A stretch of 64,000 nucleotides of DNA from Bacteroidota bacterium (GTDB lineage Bacteria; Bacteroidota; Bacteroidia; UBA7662; CANHCV01). The notes below the pieces were generated by a model. It saw only the letters and a program-made list of their open reading frames with translations. It made no database searches and was not told the DNA's origin. The stretch lies in NCBI GenBank assembly GCA_947501265.1, contig CANMVY010000010.1, forward strand, positions 1 through 64,000, written 5' to 3'. The position numbers and the translations under genes were made by a program. Position 1 is the first letter of the stretch. The number at the start of each line of letters is the position of its first letter. This document shows positions 9,670 through 19,688 of the stretch, piece by piece.

Positions 9670-10923
9670 TTATAATCGAGCGTCGATAATTTCTTTGGAG
9701 AGTTTGGATTTGACATCGAATAACACGGTTGATTCGTGCGCTATTTTAGAAAGATCCAAGTTTTCGAATTCGTCATGAGCCACAGCTAAAACCACGGCAT
9801 CGTATTGATTATCAATAGTTTTTACTAGTTCTACACCGTATTCATGTTTCACTTCCTCGTTATCGGCCCAAGGATCATAAATTTCTACTTGGGTTCCAAA
9901 TTCCTTCAATTCGTGAATAATATCAATCACTTTTGAATTTCGAATGTCGGGGCAATTCTCTTTGAAGGTCATTCCAAGCACGAGAACTCTGCTTTTGTTC
10001 ACGGTGTGGCCTTTGTGAATGAGAAGTTTTATGACTTTGTTGGCCACCCAAGCTCCCATATTATCATTGATTCGGCGACCTGATAAAATAACTTCAGGAT
10101 GATATCCAAGTTCTTCCGCTTTGTAGGTTAAGTAATAAGGATCTACGCCAATGCAATGGCCTCCTACCAAACCTGGTCGGAAGGGCAAGAAGTTCCATTT
10201 GGTACCCGCTGCTTCAAGCACTTCAACAGTATCGATGTTCATGCGTTCAAAAATGAGGGCAAGTTCATTCACAAATGCGATATTGATATCTCGTTGGCAG
10301 TTTTCAATCACTTTTGCCGCTTCTGCCACTTTGATAGATGGAGCTTTGTAGGTTCCTGCTTCGATGATGGACAGGTAGATCTGATCAACGGTTTCTGCAA
10401 TTTCTGGTGTTGAACCCGCAGTGATTTTTCGAATTTTGGTAACGGTATGCACCTTATCTCCTGGATTAATTCTTTCAGGAGAATAGCCACAGAAAAAATC
10501 GACATTGAATTTCAATCCGCTTACTTTTTCAAGAATGGGCACGCAATCCTCCTCGGTGCAACCCGGATAAACGGTTGACTCGTATACCACGATGTCACCT
10601 TTTTTCAAAACCTTACCAACGGTTTCAGAAGCTTTTCTCAATGGAGTTAAATCCGGTCTACGATTTTTATCGATGGGCGTTGGAACGGTTACAATGAAAA
10701 AATTAGCTTCTTTCAAGTGCTCCAATTCGTTGGTAAACGATAAAAGAGCCGAAGATTTTAAATTGGCTTCGTCTACCTCAAGGGTACGATCATAGCCTTT
10801 TCTTAGTTCATGAATTCGATCGAGATTAATATCAAAACCGATGGTTTTCATTTTCTTCCCAAATTCCACAGCCAGTGGAAGGCCTACATATCCTAAGCCA
10901 ATAACTGCAATATTCTTATTCAT
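9670..10923 (-). CDS. Nucleotide-sugar dehydrogenase, UDP-N-acetylhexosamine 6-dehydrogenase type (WbpO/TviB-like)
   Basis: This 417-residue protein oxidises the C6 hydroxyl of a UDP-sugar to the uronate with two NAD+. The N-terminal Rossmann motif is GLGYVGLPLAVEFG. The catalytic cysteine lies in GGHCIGVDPYYLTYKAEELG (near residue 257), the form seen in WbpO/TviB and WecC enzymes rather than in UDP-glucose dehydrogenases. The C-terminal UDP-binding domain contains GMTFKENCPDIRNSK. The start overlaps the tyrosine kinase gene end by 8 bases. The exact substrate (GlcNAc or GalNAc form) is inferred from motif type only. Confidence 0.87.
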   Translation of the reverse strand: MNKNIAVIGLGYVGLPLAVEFGKKMKTIGFDINLDRIHELRKGYDRTLEVDEANLKSSALLSFTNELEHLKEANFFIVTVPTPIDKNRRPDLTPLRKASETVGKVLKKGDIVVYESTVYPGCTEEDCVPILEKVSGLKFNVDFFCGYSPERINPGDKVHTVTKIRKITAGSTPEIAETVDQIYLSIIEAGTYKAPSIKVAEAAKVIENCQRDINIAFVNELALIFERMNIDTVEVLEAAGTKWNFLPFRPGLVGGHCIGVDPYYLTYKAEELGYHPEVILSGRRINDNMGAWVANKVIKLLIHKGHTVNKSRVLVLGMTFKENCPDIRNSKVIDIIHELKEFGTQVEIYDPWADNEEVKHEYGVELVKTIDNQYDAVVLAVAHDEFENLDLSKIAHESTVLFDVKSKLSKEIIDARL

Positions 10924-13429
10924 CGTTTTTATTCTTTAAATTAAAAATGCCGAGAAATTTATCTTTCAGCGTTTTAGGTTTTTGGTAATCCTCTTCATAG
11001 TAACCGTATCCGTAGCCACCGTAGCCGTAGCCGTAGCCGTAGCCGTAACCGTAACCGTAACCATAACCGTAACCATAACCGTAGCCATAACCGTAGCCAT
11101 AACTATTGGTTCGTCGCATATCAAAATCGTTGAAAATGGTGAATATCTTATCGATATTACCTTTTTCAATTTGGCTATTGATGAACATCAAGTTTTGTTT
11201 TTCAGTAACAGTTTGTCGAACTAAATACAAATTAATATCGGAGAACTTGGTAAGATCCAAGGCGTCGGTAATCAATCCGGCTGGAGGCGTATCGATAACA
11301 ATAACATCGTATTCTTTTTCAAGCGCTTCCATCATAACAGTCACTTTTGGTGAAATGATTAATTCGGAAGGATTGGGTGGAACAGGGCCAGAAAGAATGA
11401 CATCCAGATTATTGATTTCTGTTTTCTTGATGACATTTTCCAACGGAATATCTTTGATCAAATAATTGGTCAAACCAATATCATTGATCATTTCAAAGTC
11501 ATTGTTAATTCTAGGTTTTCTCAAGTCAAAACCCAACAAAACCACTTTTTTTCCTGCAATAGCATAAACGGCAGCAATGTTGATCGCGCAAAATGTTTTT
11601 CCTTCTCCGGAGATACTCGATGTAATGAGAATTTTGAATTTTTCCTTCCCAACGAAATAATTGATGTTGGTTCGAAGCGATCGGAAGGTTTCGGAAATCA
11701 TTGACTTCGGGAAATTCTGAACAACAAGCGGGTGATTTTTATTGTTGTGCGAAATAACCCCGATATTCTTCATCAAGGTAGCTCGATTGAGTTCGTCAAC
11801 GCTATTGATCTTGTTATTCAAGAAGTCGAGAATAACCAACAGAATAATGGGCAATAACAATCCAATGATCAAACAAATGGAATAGTTGAATGCTTTTTTA
11901 GGAGAAATCACTTCTCCAATTCTAGGGGCATCTAAAATTTGGAACGGAGAAATGGCCGAAAACTTGGTAATTCCATATTCAATCCTTTTCTCCAACAGGA
12001 ACTTGTACATGTTTTCTTGTACTCCAAAGCGGCGGGCAAGATCGGAAAGTTTACGGTTTTGATTAGGAATAGAGCGAACTTGCTGATCTAGGATTCCAAT
12101 CTCTCTCGATAAATCGGAAATGGTAAAATTCAACTTAGAATAATAATCATTAACTGCATCCAACAAACTATTTCTATAATTCAAGATGACTTGATATTTC
12201 TCTTGGTAAATGGCTGTTTTTGGAGAAAAACTTTCTTTCACCAATTGAAATTCAGCTGAACTGCTGATGATTTTCGATAATAATTCAAGAACAACGGGGT
12301 CTTCAATGCCTACGGATGAAGGCGAAACCATATCGGTATATTCTTTTTTGTTCTTCAAATAGCTTTTCAAATAATCCAAATAACGAACTTTCAAAACCTC
12401 CTTACTTTTCTGTTCGTTCATGCTGGCTAACTTTTGCATGATGTACGTTTCGCCATTGGTGGTCGCTGAAAAGATATTTTGAGATTGGAAGTTCTCCATT
12501 CCTCCTTCTACTTTCCCCAATGAATCGGAAATGATTTCAAGTTGTTCATCGATAAATCGAATGGTGTTGATTGCACTTTCACGCTGTTCATCCAATTTCA
12601 TGTCTTGAAATGTAAGCAATAAAGTTTCCAAGAAAATAACATCCTTATCAGGGATGGGGGAAACCATGGCTGCTTCGATAAGATTGGCGTTTCTGTTCGG
12701 GCGATTGAAAGAGACTTTACCCAAATATTGCGAGATCAACTGTTGTCGACTGAACGACATGAAGTACACCTCATTGGAGGCAATTTCTTCGGATGAGATT
12801 GATTTGTGTACAATGAATTTGAAGGTAGGTGTTTCAACAATTTCTCCGAACTTATACTTCTTGGCCTTGAGGCCATTTGACTTAATATTTCGGTTTAATT
12901 CTTCGGTTTGTGTTGACGGGTAAAATAATTTTCCATTGGTTACCTTTTCTAAAACATAAGAATTTTGATCAACAATTTTTACTTTGAAAGATCCGTTTAA
13001 TTCTTGCAAGTGGGTAGAATCGAAAACAACTTTGATGGGGTTATTCTTGTAAATTTCAACAAATTTTTGAACCTTACCAACCGTGTAATACTTGATTCCA
13101 AATTCTATTTTGTCGATGGTGTTCTCCGTGATTTTTCTTGACTTGAGCACACTCAAAACATTCTCAATGGCCTCCCCGGTATTGAGCATTCCATTCAAGT
13201 TTAAAAGAACAACGCCTTGTTGATTTTCCTGACGGTCAGAAATAACTACGGTTCCACGGATGGAATAATTGGGAATGGAATAACGATTGATGACGAAACC
13301 AACCAAAAACGAAAACAATAAGCTCAAAAGAATAATTGGCCAGATGCCAACCAACTTATTTAGCAATAGCTTAAAATCTAACGAATTTTCTTCTTTTTCT
13401 TCGAATGAACTTTTTGGATCTTGCTGCAT
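10916..13429 (-). CDS. Wzc-like polysaccharide co-polymerase with tyrosine autokinase domain
   Basis: The protein is 837 residues. A transmembrane segment at ~33-50 opens a Wzz-type periplasmic domain with long coiled coils, and a second segment lies at ~515-540 (YSICLIIGLLLPIILLVIL). The cytoplasmic BY-kinase domain follows: Walker A SSISGEGKT (~610), Walker A' LLGFDLRKPR and Walker B VIVIDTPP (~712). It would regulate polysaccharide chain length and export with the adjacent Wza-like protein. The C-terminal tail contains an unbroken run of about 14 Tyr-Gly pairs, then GYGYGYYEED, about 19 tyrosines in all. Such tails are the autophosphorylation cluster, but this repetition is extreme. Confidence 0.93.
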   Translation of the reverse strand: MQQDPKSSFEEKEENSLDFKLLLNKLVGIWPIILLSLLFSFLVGFVINRYSIPNYSIRGTVVISDRQENQQGVVLLNLNGMLNTGEAIENVLSVLKSRKITENTIDKIEFGIKYYTVGKVQKFVEIYKNNPIKVVFDSTHLQELNGSFKVKIVDQNSYVLEKVTNGKLFYPSTQTEELNRNIKSNGLKAKKYKFGEIVETPTFKFIVHKSISSEEIASNEVYFMSFSRQQLISQYLGKVSFNRPNRNANLIEAAMVSPIPDKDVIFLETLLLTFQDMKLDEQRESAINTIRFIDEQLEIISDSLGKVEGGMENFQSQNIFSATTNGETYIMQKLASMNEQKSKEVLKVRYLDYLKSYLKNKKEYTDMVSPSSVGIEDPVVLELLSKIISSSAEFQLVKESFSPKTAIYQEKYQVILNYRNSLLDAVNDYYSKLNFTISDLSREIGILDQQVRSIPNQNRKLSDLARRFGVQENMYKFLLEKRIEYGITKFSAISPFQILDAPRIGEVISPKKAFNYSICLIIGLLLPIILLVILDFLNNKINSVDELNRATLMKNIGVISHNNKNHPLVVQNFPKSMISETFRSLRTNINYFVGKEKFKILITSSISGEGKTFCAINIAAVYAIAGKKVVLLGFDLRKPRINNDFEMINDIGLTNYLIKDIPLENVIKKTEINNLDVILSGPVPPNPSELIISPKVTVMMEALEKEYDVIVIDTPPAGLITDALDLTKFSDINLYLVRQTVTEKQNLMFINSQIEKGNIDKIFTIFNDFDMRRTNSYGYGYGYGYGYGYGYGYGYGYGYGYGYGGYGYGYYEEDYQKPKTLKDKFLGIFNLKNKNDE
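11005..11103. repeat. Hexanucleotide tandem repeat coding the (Tyr-Gly)n kinase tail
   Basis: About sixteen imperfect copies of a 6-base unit (plus-strand form RNCCRT: AGCCGT, AACCGT, AACCAT, AGCCAT) lie inside the Wzc-like gene. Each unit codes one Tyr-Gly pair. Synonymous differences between units show that the peptide is conserved while the DNA varies, although slippage could still alter copy number in 2-residue steps without a frameshift. Confidence 0.9.
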
Positions 13430-14263
13430 TTAGATAAGTTTGAAGAAGGTTAAAAAGGAAGTAAGGTAAAATAACAACGATGCTCCTTCCTTCAAAGTAG
13501 GATTTAACAAACCAACTTGTCGGATAGGCAAGGCATCTATTATGATGATGTCTTTGGGTTGAATGTAGAACTCGGGGCGACTTAAAGACCTCAAATCGTT
13601 GATGTTAATCGAATACATTTGCGGTTGCCCATCGTACATACGAATTAATCTTACGTAAGAGCGGTTGGCAACCGGTGTTAGTCCACCTGCCAATGCAATC
13701 GCTTCCAAAAGGGAAAGCGAGTTGGCTTGCATTTGATAAAATCCTTGACCAGTAACCTCGCCAATAATTGAAAAGTATAATTGAGCATTCTTTACCTGAA
13801 CAAAAATGTCGGACGTTTTGTAAAATTTACGAACTTCTTTTTCAATCGTTTGCTCTGCCATATTGAGCGTATTGCCTTTTAAATTGACTGAACCAACCAA
13901 AGGAAGTGAAACATTTCCAAGAGAATCAACCAAATAAGAGAAGAAATACGCCCCGGTTCCTTGCAACTGATTACCGCCCATTTGGCGGTTTCCACCATTG
14001 GTTGAAAACTCTTTATCGATGTTAAGTGAATATTGATCTGATTTGATATTGATGATCAACCAGTCGCCCGATTTAATTCGGTATTCACTTAATGCAGGTA
14101 TTTTAAAATTATAAACCGAAGTGTCGGCCTTAGCAAGGTGGGTGTTTTGTTTTTTGGCTTTTGAAGGATCAATCAAATAATTGTATCTTGAATTAGGCAA
14201 GCAAGAGGATAAACCTAGAACTACCAAGAGCAAAAGCGCCTGAAATATTTGTTTTTTTATCAT
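13430..14263 (-). CDS. Wza-like polysaccharide export lipoprotein
   Basis: The 277-residue protein begins with a lipoprotein signal ([21 protein letters not shown]). The Poly_export (PES) domain follows (EYRIKSGDWLIINI), then an SLBB-like domain (YFSIIGEVTGQGFY). The C-terminal hydrophobic stretch (LLFYLTSFLTFFKLI) may be the membrane-spanning helix of the outer-membrane pore. It lies directly upstream of the Wzc-like kinase with no gap, which fits a paired export channel and co-polymerase. Outer membrane, periplasmic ring. Confidence 0.92.
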   Translation of the reverse strand: MIKKQIFQALLLLVVLGLSSCLPNSRYNYLIDPSKAKKQNTHLAKADTSVYNFKIPALSEYRIKSGDWLIINIKSDQYSLNIDKEFSTNGGNRQMGGNQLQGTGAYFFSYLVDSLGNVSLPLVGSVNLKGNTLNMAEQTIEKEVRKFYKTSDIFVQVKNAQLYFSIIGEVTGQGFYQMQANSLSLLEAIALAGGLTPVANRSYVRLIRMYDGQPQMYSININDLRSLSRPEFYIQPKDIIIIDALPIRQVGLLNPTLKEGASLLFYLTSFLTFFKLI

Positions 14264-15261
14264 GGCAAATAGAATTCTATGGTTTCAGACAACATCATTT
14301 TGAAGTTTCCAGAAGGAATAAAATTAACTTTTTGAGCGAGTTTTGAAGCATCAATGGCATAGCGGAAATCATGCCCTTTGCGATCTGTAACAAACGTGAT
14401 TAAGCCTTTCGACGTTCCTGTAGTGCGATTCAACTTTTCATCCATCAAATCACACAATAGTTCAACGAGTTCAAGATTTTTCCACTCGTTATTGCCTCCG
14501 ATGTTGAAGGTTTCTCCAGAATCAGCTTGATGAAAAAGAGTTACGATGGCTTTCGCATGATCTTTTACCCACAACCAATCACGAATATTTTCTCCTTTTC
14601 CATAAACAGGAATTGGAGCGTTTTGAATGATTTTTTGGATGGTTACTGGGATTAATTTTTCGGGATGTTGTTTCGGACCGTAATTGTTCGAGCAATTTGA
14701 AATTACAATGGGAAGTCCGTAAGTATGGTGATACGCCCTCACAAAATGATCGCTGGACGCTTTGGATGCACTGTAAGGTGAACGAGGGTCATATGGGGTT
14801 TCCTCGGTAAAAAAGCCCTCATCACCCAAGGCTCCGTACACTTCGTCGGTACTAACGTGGTAAAACAAATGTTCTGCTCTTTTGGCATTCTCGCCCCACG
14901 TTTGTTTTGAAACATTCAAGAGATTTACAGTTCCGATAACATTGGTGGTCACAAAATCCAAAGGGTTCTCGATAGAACGATCCACATGACTTTCAGCAGC
15001 CAAATGAATCACATCGGTGATTTGAAATTTTGAGAAGGTATTTTGTAGCGCTTCAACATCCCGAATATCGGCTTGAACGAACTGATAATTAGGCCAGTTA
15101 GCCCATTCCTCATTGTTTTCTTCGTGTCCAGCATACGTCAGCAAATCGTAATTCACAACAAGGTAATCAGCATGGTTTTTTACTAATTGCTCAACGACGT
15201 GTGTTCCAATAAATCCAGAACCACCGGTAACAAGAATACTTTTCGTGAATGATTTGGTCAT
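14260..15261 (-). CDS. rfbB: dTDP-glucose 4,6-dehydratase
   Basis: A 333-residue extended SDR enzyme that makes dTDP-4-keto-6-deoxyglucose. It has the NAD motif [14 protein letters not shown], the [12 protein letters not shown] motif typical of RmlB, the STDEVYG active-site region and the catalytic YSASK. A second diagnostic is [15 protein letters not shown]. No rmlA, rmlC or rmlD genes are next to it, so the final sugar is not fixed by this window. Start and stop overlap neighbours by 4 bases. Confidence 0.95.
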   Translation of the reverse strand: MTKSFTKSILVTGGSGFIGTHVVEQLVKNHADYLVVNYDLLTYAGHEENNEEWANWPNYQFVQADIRDVEALQNTFSKFQITDVIHLAAESHVDRSIENPLDFVTTNVIGTVNLLNVSKQTWGENAKRAEHLFYHVSTDEVYGALGDEGFFTEETPYDPRSPYSASKASSDHFVRAYHHTYGLPIVISNCSNNYGPKQHPEKLIPVTIQKIIQNAPIPVYGKGENIRDWLWVKDHAKAIVTLFHQADSGETFNIGGNNEWKNLELVELLCDLMDEKLNRTTGTSKGLITFVTDRKGHDFRYAIDASKLAQKVNFIPSGNFKMMLSETIEFYLP

Positions 15262-16202
15262 GAATGATCTTGAATTTGTTGACTGAAATACTGGAGTGTT
15301 TTCCTCAATCCTTCTTCACGGTTCACCTTTGGTTCCCAATTCAGAAGGGTTTGGGCTAAAGTAATATCTGGTTTTCTTTGTTTTGGATCATCCACAGGCA
15401 GCGGATGGTAATTTATAGGAGAATCAGATTGGGTAATTTTAAGGATCTCTTGGGCGAATTGATTGATGGTGATTTCTTCCGGATTTCCAATATTCACCGG
15501 ACCGGAATAGTCAGAATTCAATAAGCGAACAATACCTTCTACCAAATCATCTACATAACAAAAGGAGCGAGTTTGTGTCCCATCTCCAAAAACTGAAAGC
15601 GGTGTTTTTTGAATGGCTTGCCCAATAAATGCAGGAAGAACACGGCCATCATTTAGGCGCATTCTTGGACCATAAGTATTGAAAATTCGAACAATGCGCG
15701 TTTCCAATTTATGGTACGTATGGTACGCCATGGTAATGGACTCTTGGAAACGTTTTGCCTCATCGTACACGCCGCGTGGGCCAACCGGATTCACGTTCCC
15801 CCAGTATTCTTCTTTTTGAGGATGAACCAATGGGTCGCCGTAAACTTCGGAAGTACTGGCAACCAAAATTCGGGCTTTTTTTGCCAAGGCCAATCCCAAA
15901 AGATTGTGGGTTCCTAACGAACCTACCTTCAGGGTTTGAATGGGCATTTGAAGGTAATCGATTGGGCTTGCGGGAGATGCAAAGTGAAGGATATAATCCA
16001 AATCTCCTGGAACAAAAACGAATTTACTTACATCATGATGGTAAAATGTAAATCGCTCGTTTTGGAATAAATGCTCAATATTTTTAAGATTTCCCGTTAA
16101 CAGGTTATCCATTCCGATAACATCGAAGCCATCGGCAATGAAACGATCACACAAGTGAGAACCGAGAAAACCCGCGGCACCGGTAATGAGGACTCTTTTC
16201 AT
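15258..16202 (-). CDS. UDP-glucuronate decarboxylase (UDP-xylose synthase)
   Basis: The 314-residue SDR enzyme has [15 protein letters not shown] at the N-terminus. Features of the UXS family include [31 protein letters not shown], the [10 protein letters not shown] active-site Tyr/Lys and [10 protein letters not shown]. It converts UDP-glucuronate to UDP-xylose, and the preceding gene makes its substrate. The overlap with both flanking genes is 4 bases, so expression is coupled. Confidence 0.94.
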   Translation of the reverse strand: MKRVLITGAAGFLGSHLCDRFIADGFDVIGMDNLLTGNLKNIEHLFQNERFTFYHHDVSKFVFVPGDLDYILHFASPASPIDYLQMPIQTLKVGSLGTHNLLGLALAKKARILVASTSEVYGDPLVHPQKEEYWGNVNPVGPRGVYDEAKRFQESITMAYHTYHKLETRIVRIFNTYGPRMRLNDGRVLPAFIGQAIQKTPLSVFGDGTQTRSFCYVDDLVEGIVRLLNSDYSGPVNIGNPEEITINQFAQEILKITQSDSPINYHPLPVDDPKQRKPDITLAQTLLNWEPKVNREEGLRKTLQYFSQQIQDHS

Positions 16203-17512
16203 CCAAGAACGGTTTTACGACCGATGCTGTTGTAATAGAATCCTTTGCCCTCCATTTCTGAAACGGGGAAAAGGTTTCTTCCATCAAAAATAACGGGCGA
16301 TTTAAGATCGTTCTTTATTTCTTCAAAGTTGGGTGTACGGAACTCGTTCCATTCAGTAACAATGATCAAGGCATCTGCATCTTTCAAAACCTCCATGGGA
16401 GTATTACCGTATTGGATTGGAAAGGAATGGAATCGCTTTACATTTCCCATGGCTTCCGGATCGAAAGCGCTGATGGAAGCACCCAAACTCAATAATTTTT
16501 CAATGATGTACAAGGCCGGTGCTTCACGAATATCATCGGTGTTGGGCTTGAAAGCCAACCCCCACATGGCAAAATGCTTGCCTGTAAGATCGTTGCCGTA
16601 TTTTCCAATAATTTTGTCGACCAAAATGGTTTTCTGACGCTCGTTTACTTCCATAACCGAGTGAAGAACTTGGAAAGAATAGTCGTTTTCAATGGCTGTT
16701 TTAGCTAACGCTTGAACGTCCTTCGGGAAACAGCTACCTCCGTATCCTACGCCAGGGAACAAGAAACGATTCCCAATTCGGGTATCGGTACCAATTCCAA
16801 TTCGAACCATATCCACATCGGCTCCAACCTTCTCACAAAGGTTGGCAACTTCGTTCATGAAGGTAATTTTAGTTGCCAAAAACGCATTGGCTGCATATTT
16901 GGTCATTTCGGCGGAACGCTCATCCATGAAAATAATGGGGTTTCCTTGGCGCACAAACGGTGCGTAAAGTTGCTCCATCAATTTTTGAGCGCGCTCACCT
17001 GAAACACCAATAACCACGCGATCTGGTTTCATGAAATCTTCCACGGCAACCCCTTCACGAAGAAACTCAGGATTAGAAACCACGTCGAAAGCAACCGTTG
17101 CATGCTTTGAAATCGCAGCGTGAACCTTGTCTGCGGTTCCAACCGGAACAGTACTTTTATCGATAATAACCTTGTAATCGGTCATCAATTGCCCAATTTG
17201 ATCGGCAACTCCTAAAATGTAACTTAAGTCGGCTGAACCGTCTTCCATTGGGGGAGTGGGCAAAGCAAGAAAAATGATTTCAGCCTGGTCCAACGCCTCT
17301 TTCAAGGAAGTGGAAAAGCTCAATCTACCTTCTTTAATATTTCTGAGAAACAACGCTTCGAGTCCAGGTTCATAAATGGGTATTTGGCCGTTCCGCATGG
17401 AAGCAACTTTTTCCTCATTGATATCAACGCAAATAACTTGATTTCCCGTTTCTGCGAAGCAAGTACCGGTAACTAAACCAACGTATCCTGTTCCAACTAC
17501 GCCTATTTTCAT
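16199..17512 (-). CDS. UDP-glucose 6-dehydrogenase
   Basis: The 437-residue enzyme oxidises UDP-glucose to UDP-glucuronate. I use the ATG at 17512 ([16 protein letters not shown]) because an in-frame upstream extension to 17545 has no similarity to the family and would overlap the TATCTTTG promoter box. The catalytic cysteine is in [10 protein letters not shown] (near residue 260), and the C-terminal domain has [16 protein letters not shown]. It is the first gene of the polysaccharide operon and feeds the UXS and 4-epimerase genes. Confidence 0.96.
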   Translation of the reverse strand: MKIGVVGTGYVGLVTGTCFAETGNQVICVDINEEKVASMRNGQIPIYEPGLEALFLRNIKEGRLSFSTSLKEALDQAEIIFLALPTPPMEDGSADLSYILGVADQIGQLMTDYKVIIDKSTVPVGTADKVHAAISKHATVAFDVVSNPEFLREGVAVEDFMKPDRVVIGVSGERAQKLMEQLYAPFVRQGNPIIFMDERSAEMTKYAANAFLATKITFMNEVANLCEKVGADVDMVRIGIGTDTRIGNRFLFPGVGYGGSCFPKDVQALAKTAIENDYSFQVLHSVMEVNERQKTILVDKIIGKYGNDLTGKHFAMWGLAFKPNTDDIREAPALYIIEKLLSLGASISAFDPEAMGNVKRFHSFPIQYGNTPMEVLKDADALIIVTEWNEFRTPNFEEIKNDLKSPVIFDGRNLFPVSEMEGKGFYYNSIGRKTVLG

Positions 17513-17542
17513 AAACCTCTCGTTTTCAAATGTAACTTCTTG

Positions 17543-17550
17543 CAAAGATA
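17543..17550 (-). promoter_or_regulatory. Candidate -7 box for the polysaccharide operon
   Basis: Minus-strand TATCTTTG matches TAnnTTTG, 30 bases before the ATG at 17512. It is the only such box seen upstream of the seven closely packed genes that follow. Confidence 0.55.
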
Positions 17551-17652
17551 AACTTATTTTTCAGTCATTAACCCTCCCATTTGAAATGTTTTGAATAGAA
17601 ATGTGAATTTTTTAGGTTTCATTTTTAAAACAGCACATGTAACTTTACGCCA

Positions 17653-18426
17653 ATGAGAACTAATTATTTACTACCAACCTACTTCTTTCTAATCCTTGGG
17701 TTTTTTCCACTTTTTAGTCGCTCTCAAACCAACCCACTCGATTCCAATTTGAACATTCGAATTTTCTCCATTGGGGGTGGTCAACAGGTTCCAATAGGAT
17801 TACTTTCCCAACGGTTCGGATCCAATTCCCAAATAAGTTTTGAATTCCACCAGCAACGATCATCATCATGGATTTTGGGATTTCAAGGAGGATGGATGTT
17901 CGGCAATCAATTACGGGAAGATTCGATTTTGCGGGGCCTCACCACCACGACCGGCGATCTCATCTCAGAATCGGGCATTTTTGCCAATTACTCCTTAAGC
18001 CAACGCGGGATTCACGCTTTTCTCCATCTCGGCCGACGCTTAAGAACGCCATGGTCGCCCAACCCCAGCAGCGGATTTACCACCCAACTCGGTTTGGGGT
18101 TTCTTCAACATAAAATTAGGATTGAAGCCCCCTACTCCAACATTCCTTCCATTCAAGGCGATTACAAAAAGGGATACGACCGACTTACTTTTGGTCCAGC
18201 GGGGCAGCTTTCGTTCGGCTACCAATACCTCGGCAACAACCGAAGAACCAACTTTTACATCGGACTCGACTACCAACTTGGCCTCACGAAAAACCGTCGA
18301 ACCGTTAACTTCGACACGGGAATGTCTGATCCACAACTCCGTTTCGATCAGTTGATTGGCGTGAAATTGTTGTGGAGTTTACCCCTTTACAAAAGAAGCG
18401 AAAACGATTACTACTTCTTTGATTGA
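17653..18426 (+). CDS. Predicted secreted or outer-membrane beta-barrel protein of unknown function
   Basis: The 257-residue protein starts with a signal peptide (MRTNYLLPTYFFLILGFFPL, cleavage near SRSQ). The rest is rich in alternating hydrophobic and polar strands with many Gly and aromatic residues (for example QLSFGYQYLGNN, FYIGLDYQLGLT), which suggests an outer-membrane barrel of the porin or OMP_b-brl type. No specific family could be recognised. Its end overlaps the start of waaA by 4 bases, so the two are probably co-transcribed. A TAACTTTA sequence 5 bases before the ATG is a weak promoter match. Confidence 0.75.
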   Translation: MRTNYLLPTYFFLILGFFPLFSRSQTNPLDSNLNIRIFSIGGGQQVPIGLLSQRFGSNSQISFEFHQQRSSSWILGFQGGWMFGNQLREDSILRGLTTTTGDLISESGIFANYSLSQRGIHAFLHLGRRLRTPWSPNPSSGFTTQLGLGFLQHKIRIEAPYSNIPSIQGDYKKGYDRLTFGPAGQLSFGYQYLGNNRRTNFYIGLDYQLGLTKNRRTVNFDTGMSDPQLRFDQLIGVKLLWSLPLYKRSENDYYFFD

Positions 18427-19688
18427 TGACCAAATTTTTTCATACCCTTTTCGTCCTGATTTATCGCCTTTTAATCTCACTTTCTGCGTTGGGGGGAAAT
18501 GCCAAGGCAAAAAAATGGATGGAAGGACGAAAGAATTGGAAATCATCCTTAACCACGCTTTATCGGGAGAATTCAACCCCTGTCATTTGGATGCACGTTG
18601 CTTCCGTAGGGGAGTTTGAGCAAGGCCTTCCGGTTTTGGAGCAACTTCAAAAAAGACTACCCGATCATCGTTTCCTTATTACGTTTTTCTCCCCTTCCGG
18701 GTACGAACAAAAAGCCAAGCACATCAAAAATGCCGATGTGATGTACCTTCCGCTCGACACCCCTTGGAATGCTCGATTCTTTTTGGATGTAGTACAACCC
18801 AGCATCGCCTTGTTTGTGAAGTACGAATTTTGGTACAACCACCTGGCCGAGTGCAAAAAACGAAAAATTCCAACCCTGCTATTCTCGGCCAAATTCCTTC
18901 CCCAGCAATGGTTTTTTAAACCCCTTTTGCGCACATTTGCACGAAAATACCTCGATACCTTTTTCATCATTGGCGTTCAAGACGATTTCTCGATGGTTCT
19001 CTTGGAAGATTTGGGTATGAAACGGGTATTTGTTGCCTTCGATACGCGATACGATCGGGTGATGCTGATCAAGGAAAACAACGTTTATTTGCCCATTCTC
19101 GATCATTTTCGACAAGGTAAAAAACGAATTTTGGTAGCTGGGAGTACTTATCCGACCGATGAGGAAATTTTGAAAAAAATGTGGGATTTGGAGCTGTTGG
19201 ATGGAATGGTGATTGTTCCTCACGAAGTTAATCCCGAACGAATCGAACAAATTGCTTCCCTTTTTGAAGGGCAGCATTTGAAAGCTACAGAAATTGGAGA
19301 AAACGCTGAATTGGCCGCAAAAACGAAAATTTTAATTCTTGACCTGTACGGAATGCTTTCCAAGGCCTATCGTTTTGGAACCCTGAGTTACGTGGGAGGC
19401 GGCTTCAACCGCGGAATTCACAACGTACTCGAGGCCGCCGTATACGGAAAACCTGTTGTTTTCGGACCCAAACATTCCCGATTCGCTGAAGCAGAACGAC
19501 TCATAGAAGCAGGTGGTGCCATCAGCATCGATTCAGCTGAAGATTTTATGGAATGGCTCATCGATCTGGATGAACACCATGATCGGTTATTGAAAATGGG
19601 GCATCAAGCTTCGATGCACATTCATCTTCACACCGGAGGAACGCAACGCGTGTTGCTGGAAATTTCTAAAATATTGGCCATCACTTAA
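18423..19688 (+). CDS. waaA: 3-deoxy-D-manno-octulosonic acid (Kdo) transferase
   Basis: This 421-residue GT30 enzyme adds Kdo to lipid A precursors at the inner membrane. An N-terminal hydrophobic anchor (residues ~4-22) is followed by WMHVASVGEFEQG with the catalytic Glu, then TFFSPSGYE and LPLDTPWNARFFLDV, all typical of WaaA. The C-terminal nucleotide-binding half contains YVGGGFNRGIHNVLEAAVYG and GPKHSRFAEA. Two adjacent ATG codons make the start ambiguous by one residue. The 3' end overlaps the convergent cytochrome gene by 8 bases. Confidence 0.95.
   Translation: MMTKFFHTLFVLIYRLLISLSALGGNAKAKKWMEGRKNWKSSLTTLYRENSTPVIWMHVASVGEFEQGLPVLEQLQKRLPDHRFLITFFSPSGYEQKAKHIKNADVMYLPLDTPWNARFFLDVVQPSIALFVKYEFWYNHLAECKKRKIPTLLFSAKFLPQQWFFKPLLRTFARKYLDTFFIIGVQDDFSMVLLEDLGMKRVFVAFDTRYDRVMLIKENNVYLPILDHFRQGKKRILVAGSTYPTDEEILKKMWDLELLDGMVIVPHEVNPERIEQIASLFEGQHLKATEIGENAELAAKTKILILDLYGMLSKAYRFGTLSYVGGGFNRGIHNVLEAAVYGKPVVFGPKHSRFAEAERLIEAGGAISIDSAEDFMEWLIDLDEHHDRLLKMGHQASMHIHLHTGGTQRVLLEISKILAIT

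Noticed and set aside
17513-17545. Upstream extension of the UDP-glucose dehydrogenase frame
   Set aside because: The extra 11 codons do not match the family and would overlap the TATCTTTG box; the Rossmann motif begins at the ATG at 17512.
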